From contig JAUMVD010000009.1 in the NCBI GenBank assembly GCA_030530285.1, positions 1-44,551 on the forward strand: 44,551 nucleotides of DNA, read 5' to 3'. Below the pieces are notes generated by a model. It was given only the letters and a program-made list of their open reading frames with translations. It searched no databases and had not been told where the DNA came from. Every line of letters begins with the position of its first letter. Within the stretch, counting starts at the first letter, position 1. The translations under genes and the position numbers were made by a program. This DNA comes from Bacillota bacterium (lineage in GTDB: Bacteria; Bacillota; Clostridia; Peptostreptococcales; Anaerovoracaceae). Shown piece after piece: positions 33,164 to 42,073 of the stretch.

Positions 33164-33850
33164 TTATTCCTGGTTTGGATCTTCTTGATTCGGATCTTCC
33201 GTGTCCGCTTCTTCTGCGGGAGACTCGATCAGTTTTTCTTCCGGTGCTGTATCCGGTTCTGCATCCGGCTCTGCGGCTGACTCTTCGGCCATCTCTGCGG
33301 CCGTGGATTCCCCAGCTTCGTCTGCGTTTTCCCTGGCCCGGATCTTACCGGCAATGTTCAGGAATATGCCCGCTGCTCCGCTGTATACGTAGAACGCTCC
33401 CATGACGATGGTGAATGCCATGCCCATGCCGAATGGACGTATGATGATCAATACACCGCAGATGACAGATACCACTGCCAGTATGATATTGATCAGCTTA
33501 TATGGCACCGCGCTCAGATACATGAATATCTTTATGCCGTCCAGGATCAGGATGATTCCCATGGTGATCCAGAAAGCCTCCACGAAGAAATCAGGCCAGA
33601 CCAGCAGTATGATGCCGAATATCCCGACGATGGCCGCCACCGCGATCAGCAGTCCGAATCGGATCCCCAGATACTTCCTGTCCCGCAGGGTCGGTATCAG
33701 TATCATGAGTCCGACCAATATCAGAAACGCTCCGGTGAACCGAACCAGCATAATCATGGAGGTGGCCGGATACACGATAAACGCCACTCCCAACAGCAGG
33801 AACAGTATCGATGTGATCAGAAGCTTGTTCTTATGATTTTCATAAAACAT
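33164..33850 (-). CDS. DUF308 (HdeD-like) membrane protein with acidic tail
   Basis: The 228-residue protein has six closely spaced membrane segments in residues 8-165, with the HdeD/DUF308 repeat pattern (LLLGVAFIVYP, then GIFGIILLVWP, then VISVICGVLIIIRPFG). Residues about 170-228 are a disordered, Glu/Asp/Ala/Pro-rich tail ending in two copies of EDPNQE. Function is unknown; E. coli HdeD is linked to acid stress. AAGGAG lies 6 bases before the ATG. It is the last gene of a four-gene run with the two small membrane proteins and the DUF1002 gene. Confidence 0.85.
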   Translation of the reverse strand: MFYENHKNKLLITSILFLLLGVAFIVYPATSMIMLVRFTGAFLILVGLMILIPTLRDRKYLGIRFGLLIAVAAIVGIFGIILLVWPDFFVEAFWITMGIILILDGIKIFMYLSAVPYKLINIILAVVSVICGVLIIIRPFGMGMAFTIVMGAFYVYSGAAGIFLNIAGKIRARENADEAGESTAAEMAEESAAEPDAEPDTAPEEKLIESPAEEADTEDPNQEDPNQE

Positions 33851-33876
33851 GGCTTACTCCTTCTTCTCTTTTTACC

Positions 33877-34065
33877 CTAGAAAATGTATGTGAGCAGGCT
33901 GAGTGCAACAAATAGTCCCAGTATCCCGCCTCCAAACAACAGGCTGTTCGCCATCGAATGCCTGCGGAAGCGCATGAAGCCAAAGCCCAGAATCGCCAGT
34001 ACTACGGCTCCTGCCCATCTCATCACAACCGGATTACTTGCCAGTTCGTTGAACGTTTCAAACAT
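33877..34065 (-). CDS. 62-residue membrane protein
   Basis: A small protein with two hydrophobic segments (about 14-30 and 42-61) separated by a basic turn (MRFRRHSMAN), predicted to be a helical hairpin in the membrane. CAGGAGGA precedes the ATG by about 8 bases, which supports a real gene. It lies 26 bases before the DUF308 gene and 49 bases after the DUF1002 gene. No family recognised. Confidence 0.65.
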   Translation of the reverse strand: MFETFNELASNPVVMRWAGAVVLAILGFGFMRFRRHSMANSLLFGGGILGLFVALSLLTYIF

Positions 34066-34114
34066 GCAGTATCCTCCTGCGGCTGCGCCGCCATCAAATT
34101 AACACAGATTTTTA

Positions 34115-34978
34115 TCAAAACAGATTTCTGATCCATTCGATCAGTCTGGCGAAGATTCCCTGAGCTTCGCCTGAGCTGAATATGTCTTTCAGGTTCTCGA
34201 GAATGTACTGTGACTGTCTCTGCACGTTGCCCCAGTCTATATCCAGACTCTGAAGGTTCTTCAGCATTCTGATGATCTTCGCGATGGTTTCGTCCGAAAT
34301 CGTCACGCCGGCTTCTTCCGCGGCATCCCTGATGGACTCTTCCATCTCGGAATCCGTCATATCCGGATTATCAGCCATCTCTTCCTTGACCTTGGCGATG
34401 ATGCCTTCCGCGGCATCGGTGTCGCCGATTTCCTCAGCGATCTCGCCGGTAGTGGTGAGCTCATCCACGCTGCCCTCGATGACTTCGTCGCTGACCGGCT
34501 GACCGGTCATTTCTTCATAGGCCTTGATGGTTCCCACCAGCGCCGCCGTACCGGATATCTCGAACGGCCCCGCTACGATAACATCGGCGCCCTGCACGCC
34601 CGCCGTAGCCAGCGCGTTTTTGTACATGCCTTCCGTGCAGTATCCGATATTGTGTGTCTCAACATTAATGTCGCTGCCGCCGTTTTCTCTGATCAGAACG
34701 GAGGACAACGCCCTGGTTCCGATCTCTGAGGAGCTGACATAACTGCCGAGGTACTCGCGCTCTTCGTTGTTCGTGACGTATCTGACATTGTAATCGTTGA
34801 TATTGGAAACTCCCAGCAATTCGAGAACGGTGCTCTGCTCGGAGCTCGACAGGTCCGCGCCCAGAGATAGATATTCGTCTCCCTCAGCTGCAAAGGCCTG
34901 TGCCGCTGGCATCATCGTAGTCACGGCAAAAATGACCGCAATCAGCGCTGCCAGTCTTTTCTTAAAAATATTCTTCAT
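34115..34978 (-). CDS. Secreted DUF1002 (YpuA-like) protein
   Basis: The 287-residue product starts with a signal peptide (basic end, hydrophobic core LAALIAVIFAVTTMMPAAQA, cleavage near AFA-AE at about residue 31). Residues about 38-235 match the DUF1002/YpuA family: SLGADLSSSEQSTVLELLGV, ALSSVLI, NIGYCTEGMYKNALATAGV and a helical acidic region follow. The C-terminus is amphipathic and ends IRNLF, without a wall anchor. The function of the family is unknown; it is extracytoplasmic. AAAGGGG lies near the start. It follows the 66-residue protein gene by 22 bases. Confidence 0.87.
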   Translation of the reverse strand: MKNIFKKRLAALIAVIFAVTTMMPAAQAFAAEGDEYLSLGADLSSSEQSTVLELLGVSNINDYNVRYVTNNEEREYLGSYVSSSEIGTRALSSVLIRENGGSDINVETHNIGYCTEGMYKNALATAGVQGADVIVAGPFEISGTAALVGTIKAYEEMTGQPVSDEVIEGSVDELTTTGEIAEEIGDTDAAEGIIAKVKEEMADNPDMTDSEMEESIRDAAEEAGVTISDETIAKIIRMLKNLQSLDIDWGNVQRQSQYILENLKDIFSSGEAQGIFARLIEWIRNLF

Positions 34979-35000
34979 TATATATCCCCTTTCTATCTTC

Positions 35001-35201
35001 TCAATCCCTGTAGTAGTCGCTTTTTCTCACTCCTCTGGCCAGTGCCGCGATGATGGCGCCGGCCCCTATGAGCAGACTGAGCTTGCCGAGTCCGCTGGAC
35101 GGAGCGTCATAGCCCTTGGATCTCCTATCCGGTCCGCTGGGCTTTGTGATCTTCTGGTTTCCCTTCGGTTTCCAGACGGTCGTGTCCTTTTCTTTACTCA
35201 T
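35001..35201 (-). CDS. 66-residue single-pass membrane protein
   Basis: The product has a charged, Lys/Pro-rich N-terminal region (about 1-35), one hydrophobic segment (LGKLSLLIGAGAIIAALARG, residues 38-57) and a basic C-terminus (RKSDYYRD). AAAGGA lies about 10 bases before the ATG, and a full AAGGAGG lies a little farther up. It leads a run with the DUF1002 and DUF308 genes. No family recognised. Confidence 0.6.
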   Translation of the reverse strand: MSKEKDTTVWKPKGNQKITKPSGPDRRSKGYDAPSSGLGKLSLLIGAGAIIAALARGVRKSDYYRD

Positions 35202-35240
35202 AATATCTAATTCCTTTCCTCCTTTATCGCATACACTTTA

Positions 35241-35268
35241 TTATTACATTTATTTACAGTTATTGCAA
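35241..35268 (-). promoter_or_regulatory. Possible promoter of the 66-residue/DUF1002/DUF308 gene run
   Basis: On the minus strand TTGCAA (35268-35263), a 16-base spacer and TAATAA (35246-35241) precede the first gene by about 40 bases. The match is moderate in an A/T-rich interval. Confidence 0.35.
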
Positions 35269-35411
35269 GGAAATACAACCGCTCCTCGCAGATGTATCAT
35301 ATAGCATGATTGTGTTGATTATGTGTTTTATTATTTACACCCCGCTAAAGTATTATAGTATAATAATGTCATAGATCAATAACCGATAACAAGTATGTAA
35401 GAGAGGTCAGT

Positions 35412-37802
35412 ATGGATAGAAACAGGCCAAGGGCCAGAAAAACATTCACAGGTCACAGCAGCGGAAACAGCGGCGGAGGATTTGGCGGAAGCCACAGCGG
35501 CGGCGGGTTCAGCAGTCACAGCAGCGGCGGCCATAGCGGCGGCTACTCCGGCGGAGGCGGCGGGTTCAGTTTCGGACGCGGCAGCGGCTCCAGATCGCCG
35601 GGAGGCTGCCTGATCGCGATCTTTGTCATCGTCGTTCTGATCTTCGGAGGCGGCGGTCTGTCCCTCAGCGGACTGCTGGGAGGCGGCGGTTCCAGTTACG
35701 AAGATAACCTGTACTACGGCGGCGGCTCCTCCAACGGATGGTATAACGGTGAGTCCAACACCGGAAATCTCAACACGGAAGTCTCGCCTCTTGCCAGAGC
35801 GAAATACACCGAGATCAAAGGCGGCGGCAAGGACGTATACACCATCATGGTCTACATGTGCGGCACCGATCTGGAGTCCAACTCCGCGGCGGCCACCAAA
35901 GACCTCAACGAAATGATCAGCGCCACCCTGGATAACAAGAACCTCAATCTCATCGTCTACACCGGCGGATGTAAACGGTGGCGAAACAATACCATAAGCA
36001 GCACGTACAATCAGATCTGGCAGATCCGAAACGGCGGCATTAAGTGCATCGAAAGCAACGCGGGCAACGCGCCGATGACACAGGCCTCCACCCTTTCGTC
36101 CTACCTTAAATGGGCAAATGCCAAATATCCTTCCAACAGGACGGCGCTCATCTTCTGGGATCACGGCGGCGGATCCATCAGCGGCTACGGATATGACGAG
36201 AAGTATCCTCGCAGCGGGTCCATGACTCTCAGCGGCATCAAGGATGCTCTCAGCGCGTCAAAGATCAAATACGATTTCATCGGCTTCGATACCTGTCTGA
36301 TGGCAACGACGGAAACGGCGCTCATGCTGGGCGACTACGCAGACTACATGATCGGCAGCGAGGAAACGGAACCCGGCATCGGCTGGCACTATACCGGATG
36401 GCTCAGCGATCTGAACAATGACCTGTCTATGCCGACCATCGAAATCGGCAAGGCCATCGCCGACGACTTCACGTCCACATGCGCCAGCCAGTGCAGCGGT
36501 CAGTCGACGACTTTGTCCGTCGTCGATCTGTCTGAGCTTTCTCAGACACTGCCGTCTAAGCTGAATGCCTTTGCGGAAGACGCCAGCGATATGATCAGCA
36601 ATAACGAGTATAAGGACGTGGCCATCGCCAGAAGCAGCAGCAAGGAATTCGCCAGATCAAACGGTCTGGATCAGATCGACCTGGTACACTTCGCCAGACT
36701 CATGGACACCCGCGCCAGCAACGATCTGTCGGACACTTTGCTGGATGCCATCAAGTACAACAGAACATCACAGTCCACAGCAAACGCCTATGGACTTTCC
36801 ATATACTTCCCTTACAAAACATTGAATAAAGTTGACGCCATCACGGACACCTATGAAGACATCGGTATGGATGAAGGCTACACTTCCTGCATCCAGAAGT
36901 TTGCCCAGATGGAAGTCAGCGGACAGGCTGTAGCCGGCGGATCCGGCTCCCCGTTCGACGTGCTCATGGGTAACGGCAGCGGTTCTTCCGGGAATATGAC
37001 GAATCAGGCCATCCAGCAGCTGGTGGGAACGCTCCTGTCCGGAAATTATTCCGGCTTCGGCAGAGCGGGCCTTGTGGATCTGGATGCATCCAACACCAGC
37101 TTCCTGGAAAACGGTCCGCTGGATGCTGATGCGGCTGCGGAATACATCGCCGCTAACCAGCTCTCGGCAGAGGATCTCAAATGGCAGAGAAACAGCGACG
37201 GTGATCAGGTCATCATGCTCGAAGAAGAGCAGTGGGATCTCGTGCAGACCGTCGATATGGAAATGTTCTACGATACAGGGGAAGGATATCTGGATCTGGG
37301 ACTGGACAATATCTTTGACTTCGATGACGACGGGAATCTGCTTCCTAGACTGGACAGAACGTGGATCGCTCTGGACGGACACATCGCGGCTTACTACCAC
37401 ACGGAAACGTTGGAGAAAGGAAATGACCAGTACTCCATCACCGGATACGTCCCTGTGAAACTGAACGGCGAGAACGCCAGGCTGATTCTGGTGTTTGACA
37501 ATGACAATGAACAGGGATATGTGGCCGGTGTCAGCTATGATTACGACGCAGAAGTAACGGAGACGGCCGCAAAGGCTTTGCCGGGACTCAGCAAAGGCGA
37601 TGAGATCCAGCTCATCTGCAGATACTTCGATTATGACGGAGGCCTCAAGGAAAATTACAAGCTCAGCGGCACCATGGCGGTAGAGGATCCTGACGGGATC
37701 GAGATCACCAATGAAACCATCGGCAGCGGCAAGGCCAAGATTTCCTACCGCTTCACCGACATCTACGGCAAAGATTACTGGACTCCTGTCATCGAGAATT
37801 AA
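35412..37802 (+). CDS. Membrane-anchored clostripain-like (C11) cysteine peptidase with Gly/Ser/His-rich N-terminus
   Basis: The 796-residue protein opens with a Gly/Ser/His-rich low-complexity stretch (residues 14-60), then one membrane segment (CLIAIFVIVVLIFGGGGL, 66-83), a Gly/Ser/Asn linker and the peptidase domain (about 140-490). The catalytic dyad of family C11 is visible: His251 in FWDHGGG and Cys295 in GFDTCLMA. The remaining 300 residues are an uncharacterised acidic beta-rich region. With a cytoplasmic N-terminus the peptidase would be outside the cell. Clostripain relatives cleave after Arg or Lys. GAGAGG lies about 7 bases before the ATG. Its stop overlaps the convergent YwaF-like gene by 14 bases. 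Confidence 0.9.
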   Translation: MDRNRPRARKTFTGHSSGNSGGGFGGSHSGGGFSSHSSGGHSGGYSGGGGGFSFGRGSGSRSPGGCLIAIFVIVVLIFGGGGLSLSGLLGGGGSSYEDNLYYGGGSSNGWYNGESNTGNLNTEVSPLARAKYTEIKGGGKDVYTIMVYMCGTDLESNSAAATKDLNEMISATLDNKNLNLIVYTGGCKRWRNNTISSTYNQIWQIRNGGIKCIESNAGNAPMTQASTLSSYLKWANAKYPSNRTALIFWDHGGGSISGYGYDEKYPRSGSMTLSGIKDALSASKIKYDFIGFDTCLMATTETALMLGDYADYMIGSEETEPGIGWHYTGWLSDLNNDLSMPTIEIGKAIADDFTSTCASQCSGQSTTLSVVDLSELSQTLPSKLNAFAEDASDMISNNEYKDVAIARSSSKEFARSNGLDQIDLVHFARLMDTRASNDLSDTLLDAIKYNRTSQSTANAYGLSIYFPYKTLNKVDAITDTYEDIGMDEGYTSCIQKFAQMEVSGQAVAGGSGSPFDVLMGNGSGSSGNMTNQAIQQLVGTLLSGNYSGFGRAGLVDLDASNTSFLENGPLDADAAAEYIAANQLSAEDLKWQRNSDGDQVIMLEEEQWDLVQTVDMEMFYDTGEGYLDLGLDNIFDFDDDGNLLPRLDRTWIALDGHIAAYYHTETLEKGNDQYSITGYVPVKLNGENARLILVFDNDNEQGYVAGVSYDYDAEVTETAAKALPGLSKGDEIQLICRYFDYDGGLKENYKLSGTMAVEDPDGIEITNETIGSGKAKISYRFTDIYGKDYWTPVIEN

Positions 37803-38544
37803 AACGGAACAGCTTCGGCAGCAGGTAAAGCAAAACCACCAGCCCTGCCAGGATCACGGCATAGCCGATCCGGTAATCCCCCAGGGCTTCAAAGGGACCC
37901 AGCGGACTGCCTGCGCTGAGGCTTACCAGATACATATAATTCATGTCAAAGGCCAGGTCAAACCAGTACACGCCGAACGCCATGAGAATAAGAGCAGCTA
38001 CCGAGACCGGGATCGTTTTGATCTCCGGTCTTATTTCTTTGGCCGCCATGAGCATGATGATGTATGACACGAACAGGATATGCGCCGTGAAGCTGTGGAT
38101 GCTCATCATATTCGCAAAGGCCGGAAGCACCATCCAGGATGGGAAGATGAGGGCGGAAAGCCCCGCGGCCAGTCCCACCAGATAGAGAAAATTCCCGGCA
38201 TACAGGCTGATGCCTTGGGACGGATCGCCCCTGGTAAACAGTCCGTGCAGGATGATGATCACGATGCATATCGAGCAGAGCTGCAGCGGCAGATAGTGGG
38301 TGACGGACACCCCGTTCATGGTGACGATCACGTATTTCAACATCTCATCCAGCAGGAGCAGGCTGGCCATCACAAGCCGCTGCTTTCTCCTGCCCGCGCT
38401 TGATTTTCTCTTATAGCTGACCGCGCAGATCAGCGCTGCGCACACAAATAACACCAGCCAGAGGATGTGGCCGGTGTCAAAATGTTCGAAGCCTTTGCAT
38501 TCATTTCTATTTATCGTTTCTACCGTAGACCAGAAAAATTCCAT
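37789..38544 (-). CDS. YwaF-like (TIGR02206/TMEM164) membrane protein
   Basis: The 251-residue protein has about seven membrane helices and the YwaF hallmarks: FEHFDTGHILWL near the N-terminus, DEMLKYV, THYLPLQLCSICIVI, HSFTAHILFVSYI and YMYL...SPLGPFEALGDYR near the C-terminus. These fit the TIGR02206 family, related to vertebrate TMEM164; the conserved His and Asp residues suggest a membrane-embedded enzyme such as an acyltransferase, which is unproven in bacteria. It follows the lysozyme-like gene by 20 bases and overlaps the peptidase gene tail to tail. Confidence 0.85.
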   Translation of the reverse strand: MEFFWSTVETINRNECKGFEHFDTGHILWLVLFVCAALICAVSYKRKSSAGRRKQRLVMASLLLLDEMLKYVIVTMNGVSVTHYLPLQLCSICIVIIILHGLFTRGDPSQGISLYAGNFLYLVGLAAGLSALIFPSWMVLPAFANMMSIHSFTAHILFVSYIIMLMAAKEIRPEIKTIPVSVAALILMAFGVYWFDLAFDMNYMYLVSLSAGSPLGPFEALGDYRIGYAVILAGLVVLLYLLPKLFRFNSR

Positions 38545-38564
38545 GCTTCTCCAGATCCGTTCCG

Positions 38565-39200
38565 CTAATTATATGGGTAATACCTGAGCACGTGTTTCAC
38601 ATAGTGGATATCTCCGTAACCGTCGGTACCCAGCTTTTTGGCCATGATCTCAGCGAATTCCTTCGCGTTGTCCTCCGTGTACTCACCGTATTTCTTCAGG
38701 GCCCACTTGATATATCCGTCTCCGAAATTGTACCCCTGGATCGCCAGGCTGATTCTCTTGATGTCCGTCGGGTTTTTGCATCCGGCCATCTCGATGTCAT
38801 CGGCCAGCTGGTGGATCCCGCAGTCGATGGAGTATCTGGGATCGGTTATCCCATGGGGTTTCTTCGGGAATCTGGTGTTATAGTTTCCCTCCGATGACTG
38901 CATCGGATCGTTGCCCCTGCCGTGGGATTCCTGCATCATGACCGCGCTTACCAGCGGGGCGTAGTCCTCGATCCCATACTCTTTAGAGAGCTTGAGAATC
39001 GTTTCTTCGTAGCTTTTGACGCTGGGACTTACGGGTCTGTGGATGAAATTGGTGCTCTGCGTCACGCCAAAGATCACTACGAGAATCGCCAGTCCCGCAG
39101 CCACCAGGGCGAAAAACCTTATTGTGCGCCTCGTGATCTGACGCTTTTTTCGATTTTGTCGTCTTCGTCTACTGCTGACGTTTCTCTTTTTCTTAGCCAT
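38565..39200 (-). CDS. Membrane-anchored lysozyme-like protein
   Basis: The 211-residue product has a strongly basic N-terminus (about 25 residues), one membrane segment (FFALVAAGLAILVVIFGVT, 29-47) and an extracellular lysozyme-like domain (about 65-211), as in the N-terminal part of CwlT-type cell-wall hydrolases. The catalytic Glu91 is in MMQESHG, followed by DPMQSSEG, CGIHQLAD and IQGYNFGDGYI. It lacks the NlpC/P60 domain found in CwlT. No ribosome binding site is seen; an extended -10 box at the end of leuB ends 6 bases before the ATG, so a leaderless mRNA is likely. It starts 7 bases after leuB. Confidence 0.9.
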   Translation of the reverse strand: MAKKKRNVSSRRRRQNRKKRQITRRTIRFFALVAAGLAILVVIFGVTQSTNFIHRPVSPSVKSYEETILKLSKEYGIEDYAPLVSAVMMQESHGRGNDPMQSSEGNYNTRFPKKPHGITDPRYSIDCGIHQLADDIEMAGCKNPTDIKRISLAIQGYNFGDGYIKWALKKYGEYTEDNAKEFAEIMAKKLGTDGYGDIHYVKHVLRYYPYN

Positions 39201-39206
39201 GAAAAC

Positions 39207-39215
39207 ATTATATCA
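39207..39215 (-). promoter_or_regulatory. Extended -10 promoter overlapping the leuB stop codon
   Basis: On the minus strand TGATATAAT (39215-39207) is a perfect extended -10 element; it contains the TAA stop of leuB and ends 6 bases before the lysozyme ATG. No -35 box is evident. Confidence 0.5.
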
Positions 39216-40281
39216 CAGCTTCGGTAATCAGACGCCCCATTTCCTCGGTTCCGGTCACTTTTTCTCCCGGCCCGGCGATATCCGTCGATCTGTATCCGTC
39301 GGCCAGGACTTTCTTAACGGCTCCCTCGATGGCGTCCGCCTCCTCGGCGAGGCCGAAGGAGTAACGCAGCATCATTGCCGCTGACAGTATGGTCGCCATA
39401 GGGTTTGCCCTATCCTGTCCCGCGATATCCGGCGCGGAACCGTGTACCGGTTCATACATGCCGAAATTTCCAACTGCCAGGCTGGCAGATGGCAGCATGC
39501 CGATAGAACCGGTGACCTGACTTGCTTCGTCAGACAGGATATCTCCGAATATATTGCTGGTTACGATCACGTCGAACTGTTTCGGCTCTCTCACCAGCTG
39601 CATGGCCGCATTATCGACATAGTAGTGATTCAGTTCGATGTCCGGATAAGCCTCGCTGACCTCTGTCACGACTCTCCTCCAGAGCCTGGAGCTTTCCAGC
39701 ACGTTGGCCTTGTCCACGCTGGTGACCTTGCCGCCGCGTTTTGAAGCCATGTCAAAGGCCACTTCGGCGATCCTTCTCACCTCGCCTTCGGAATACTGTT
39801 CGATGTCATAAGCGGCCTTGCCCATATCGGTATCTTTAAACCCCTTTTCTCCGAAATATATGCCGCCGGTCAGCTCTCGGACAACCAGCAGATCCAGACC
39901 TCCGGCTACCAGTTCCGGTTTCAGCGGGCAGGCATCCGCCAGCTCCTCAAACAGCATGGCCGGTCTCAGATTGGCAAACAGTCCCAGTTCCTTTCGAAGT
40001 CCCAGAAGCGCCCTTTCCGGTCTCTCATCTCCCGGCACGTCATCCCACTTCGGACCGCCTACCGCGCCCAGCAGCACGGCATCGCTTGCTCTGCACACAT
40101 CGATGGTCTCCTGCGGAAGACACCCGCCGGTTTCATCAATGGCGCATCCTCCCGCCAGCATGTATTCATAGCTGAAGTTGTGTCCGTATTTTTCTCCTAC
40201 TTTATCCAGCACTTTGACAGCCTGATCGATGACTTCCGGTCCAATGCCGTCGCCTCTGATCACTGCGATTTTGTAATCCAT
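39208..40281 (-). CDS. leuB: 3-isopropylmalate dehydrogenase
   Basis: The 357-residue NAD-dependent enzyme oxidises and decarboxylates 3-isopropylmalate in leucine synthesis. It starts [18 protein letters not shown], contains the substrate loop of arginines ([15 protein letters not shown]), the YFGEKGF segment with the conserved Tyr, the metal-binding Asp residues near [19 protein letters not shown], and [18 protein letters not shown] at the cofactor site. AGGAGAG is 8 bases upstream. It ends the leuA-leuC-leuD-leuB run, 20 bases after leuD. Confidence 0.96.
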   Translation of the reverse strand: MDYKIAVIRGDGIGPEVIDQAVKVLDKVGEKYGHNFSYEYMLAGGCAIDETGGCLPQETIDVCRASDAVLLGAVGGPKWDDVPGDERPERALLGLRKELGLFANLRPAMLFEELADACPLKPELVAGGLDLLVVRELTGGIYFGEKGFKDTDMGKAAYDIEQYSEGEVRRIAEVAFDMASKRGGKVTSVDKANVLESSRLWRRVVTEVSEAYPDIELNHYYVDNAAMQLVREPKQFDVIVTSNIFGDILSDEASQVTGSIGMLPSASLAVGNFGMYEPVHGSAPDIAGQDRANPMATILSAAMMLRYSFGLAEEADAIEGAVKKVLADGYRSTDIAGPGEKVTGTEEMGRLITEAVI

Positions 40282-40301
40282 TCTTTTTGCTCTCCTGTTC
40301 T

Positions 40302-40787
40302 CTATTTCTCTGTAAGGCTCTTCATGAGTCCGCCCTTCGCCATGATATCCTTGATGAATTCAGGGAAAGGCAGCGCCTGATAGGTTTCGTTTCTCGTCTC
40401 GTTGGTGATCACGCCGGTATCGAAGTCGATGGAGACCACATCTCCTGCCTGGATCTTTTCGCCGGCTTCCGGACACTCCAGTATCGGCAGCCCGATATTG
40501 ATGGCGTTCCGATAAAAAATTCTGGCGAAGGTCTTGGCGATCACGCAATCGATGCCGCTGGTTTTGATGGCAATAGGCGCATGCTCTCTGGATGAGCCGC
40601 AGCCGAAGTTCTCGCCGCCTACCATGATATCTCCCTGTTTGACTTTATTCACAAAATCCGCGTCGATGTCTTCCATACAGTGAGACGCCAGTTCCTTGTG
40701 ATCGGACGTATTCAGATGCCTTGCCGGGATGATGACATCGGTGTCCACATTATCTCCGTATTTATGCACTGTGCCTTTTGCTTTCAT
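40302..40787 (-). CDS. leuD: 3-isopropylmalate dehydratase small subunit
   Basis: The 161-residue subunit pairs with LeuC to isomerise 2- to 3-isopropylmalate. Visible family marks are [19 protein letters not shown] near the N-terminus, the substrate loop [14 protein letters not shown] and [11 protein letters not shown]. It is the short, prokaryotic form. AGGAGG lies 7 bases before the ATG, just after the leuC stop, so the two subunits are made together. Confidence 0.96.
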   Translation of the reverse strand: MKAKGTVHKYGDNVDTDVIIPARHLNTSDHKELASHCMEDIDADFVNKVKQGDIMVGGENFGCGSSREHAPIAIKTSGIDCVIAKTFARIFYRNAINIGLPILECPEAGEKIQAGDVVSIDFDTGVITNETRNETYQALPFPEFIKDIMAKGGLMKSLTEK

Positions 40788-40798
40788 ATCATTTCCTC

Positions 40799-42058
40799 CT
40801 ATATCTCATCCGGTCCGGCGATTTTGCCCGCGATGGCTGATGCAGCCGCGACTGCCGGGCTTGCCAGATATACTTCCGATTCAACGTGTCCCATTCTGCC
40901 GACGAAGTTTCTGTTCGTCGTGGCCACGCACCGTTCTCCCTCGGCCAGGATCCCCATGTATCCGCCAAGGCACGGTCCGCAGGTCGGCGTCGATACCACA
41001 CAGCCCGCGTCGATGAATGTGGTCAGATATCCTCTGGTGATACATTCTCTGTAAATGTCCTGGGTGGCGGGTATGATGATGGTTCTCACGTCAGGATGGA
41101 CTTTTTTGCCTTCCAGGATCTTTGCCGCCAGCGCCATGTCTTCCAGTCTGCCGTTGGTGCAGGAACCGATGACGACCTGGTCGATGGGAACCTCTCCCAC
41201 CTCATCGATGGTTCTGGTGTTCTCCGGCAGGTGCGGGAAGGAAACCGTAGGCTTCAGGCTTCCCAGATCGATATCGTAAGTGGCGGCATACTCCGCGTCC
41301 TCGTCCGCTTCGAATTTCTGCCACTGCCCTTTGACTCTGCCTGTCATGTATTCCTCTGTGATTTCGTCCACCGGGAATATGCCGTTCTTGCCTCCGGCTT
41401 CGATGGCCATGTTGGCGATGCAGAGTCTGTCGTCCATGGAGAGGTTCTTCACTCCATCTCCTGTGAATTCCATAGACTTGTACAGTGCGCCGTCAACTCC
41501 GATCATGCCGATGATGTGGAGAATGACGTCTTTGCCTGTGACGTTCTCGTTCAGTTTGCCGGTGAGATTGAATCGAATGGCTTCCGGCACCTTGAACCAG
41601 GCCTGCCCGGTGGCCATGCCCGCGGCCATATCCGTGCTGCCCACACCGGTGGAAAACGCTCCCAGCGCGCCGTAGGTGCAGGTGTGTGAATCGGCGCCGA
41701 TGATGCAATCCCCGGCCTTCACGATGCCCTGTTCCGGCAGCAACGCGTGTTCGATCCCCATCTTTCCTACGTCGAAGAAGTTGTCAATATCAAAGCGCTT
41801 TGCAAAAGCTCTGCACTTCACGCACTGCTGTGCCGCTTTGATGTCCTTATTCGGTGTGAAATGGTCCATTACGATGGATATCTTGCTCTTATCACTGACA
41901 CTGTCAAAGCCCGCCTTATCGAATTCGTTCACCGCCACAGGCGTGGTGATGTCGTTTCCCAATACCATATCCAGATCCGCCCTGATGAGCTGCCCCGCAG
42001 CCACGCTCTCCAGTCCTGCGTGGGCGGCCAGGATCTTTTGTGTCATTGTCATTCCCAT
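40799..42058 (-). CDS. leuC: 3-isopropylmalate dehydratase large subunit
   Basis: The 419-residue aconitase-like subunit carries the 4Fe-4S cluster ligands in [12 protein letters not shown] and [10 protein letters not shown], with the active-site motif [13 protein letters not shown]. It is the shorter type typical of anaerobes and archaea. AAGGAG lies 10 bases before the ATG at 42058; two other Met codons follow closely. It starts 15 bases after the leuA stop. The exposed cluster fits an anaerobic way of life. Confidence 0.96.
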   Translation of the reverse strand: MGMTMTQKILAAHAGLESVAAGQLIRADLDMVLGNDITTPVAVNEFDKAGFDSVSDKSKISIVMDHFTPNKDIKAAQQCVKCRAFAKRFDIDNFFDVGKMGIEHALLPEQGIVKAGDCIIGADSHTCTYGALGAFSTGVGSTDMAAGMATGQAWFKVPEAIRFNLTGKLNENVTGKDVILHIIGMIGVDGALYKSMEFTGDGVKNLSMDDRLCIANMAIEAGGKNGIFPVDEITEEYMTGRVKGQWQKFEADEDAEYAATYDIDLGSLKPTVSFPHLPENTRTIDEVGEVPIDQVVIGSCTNGRLEDMALAAKILEGKKVHPDVRTIIIPATQDIYRECITRGYLTTFIDAGCVVSTPTCGPCLGGYMGILAEGERCVATTNRNFVGRMGHVESEVYLASPAVAAASAIAGKIAGPDEI

Positions 42059-42073
42059 ATCAGTTTTTCTCCT

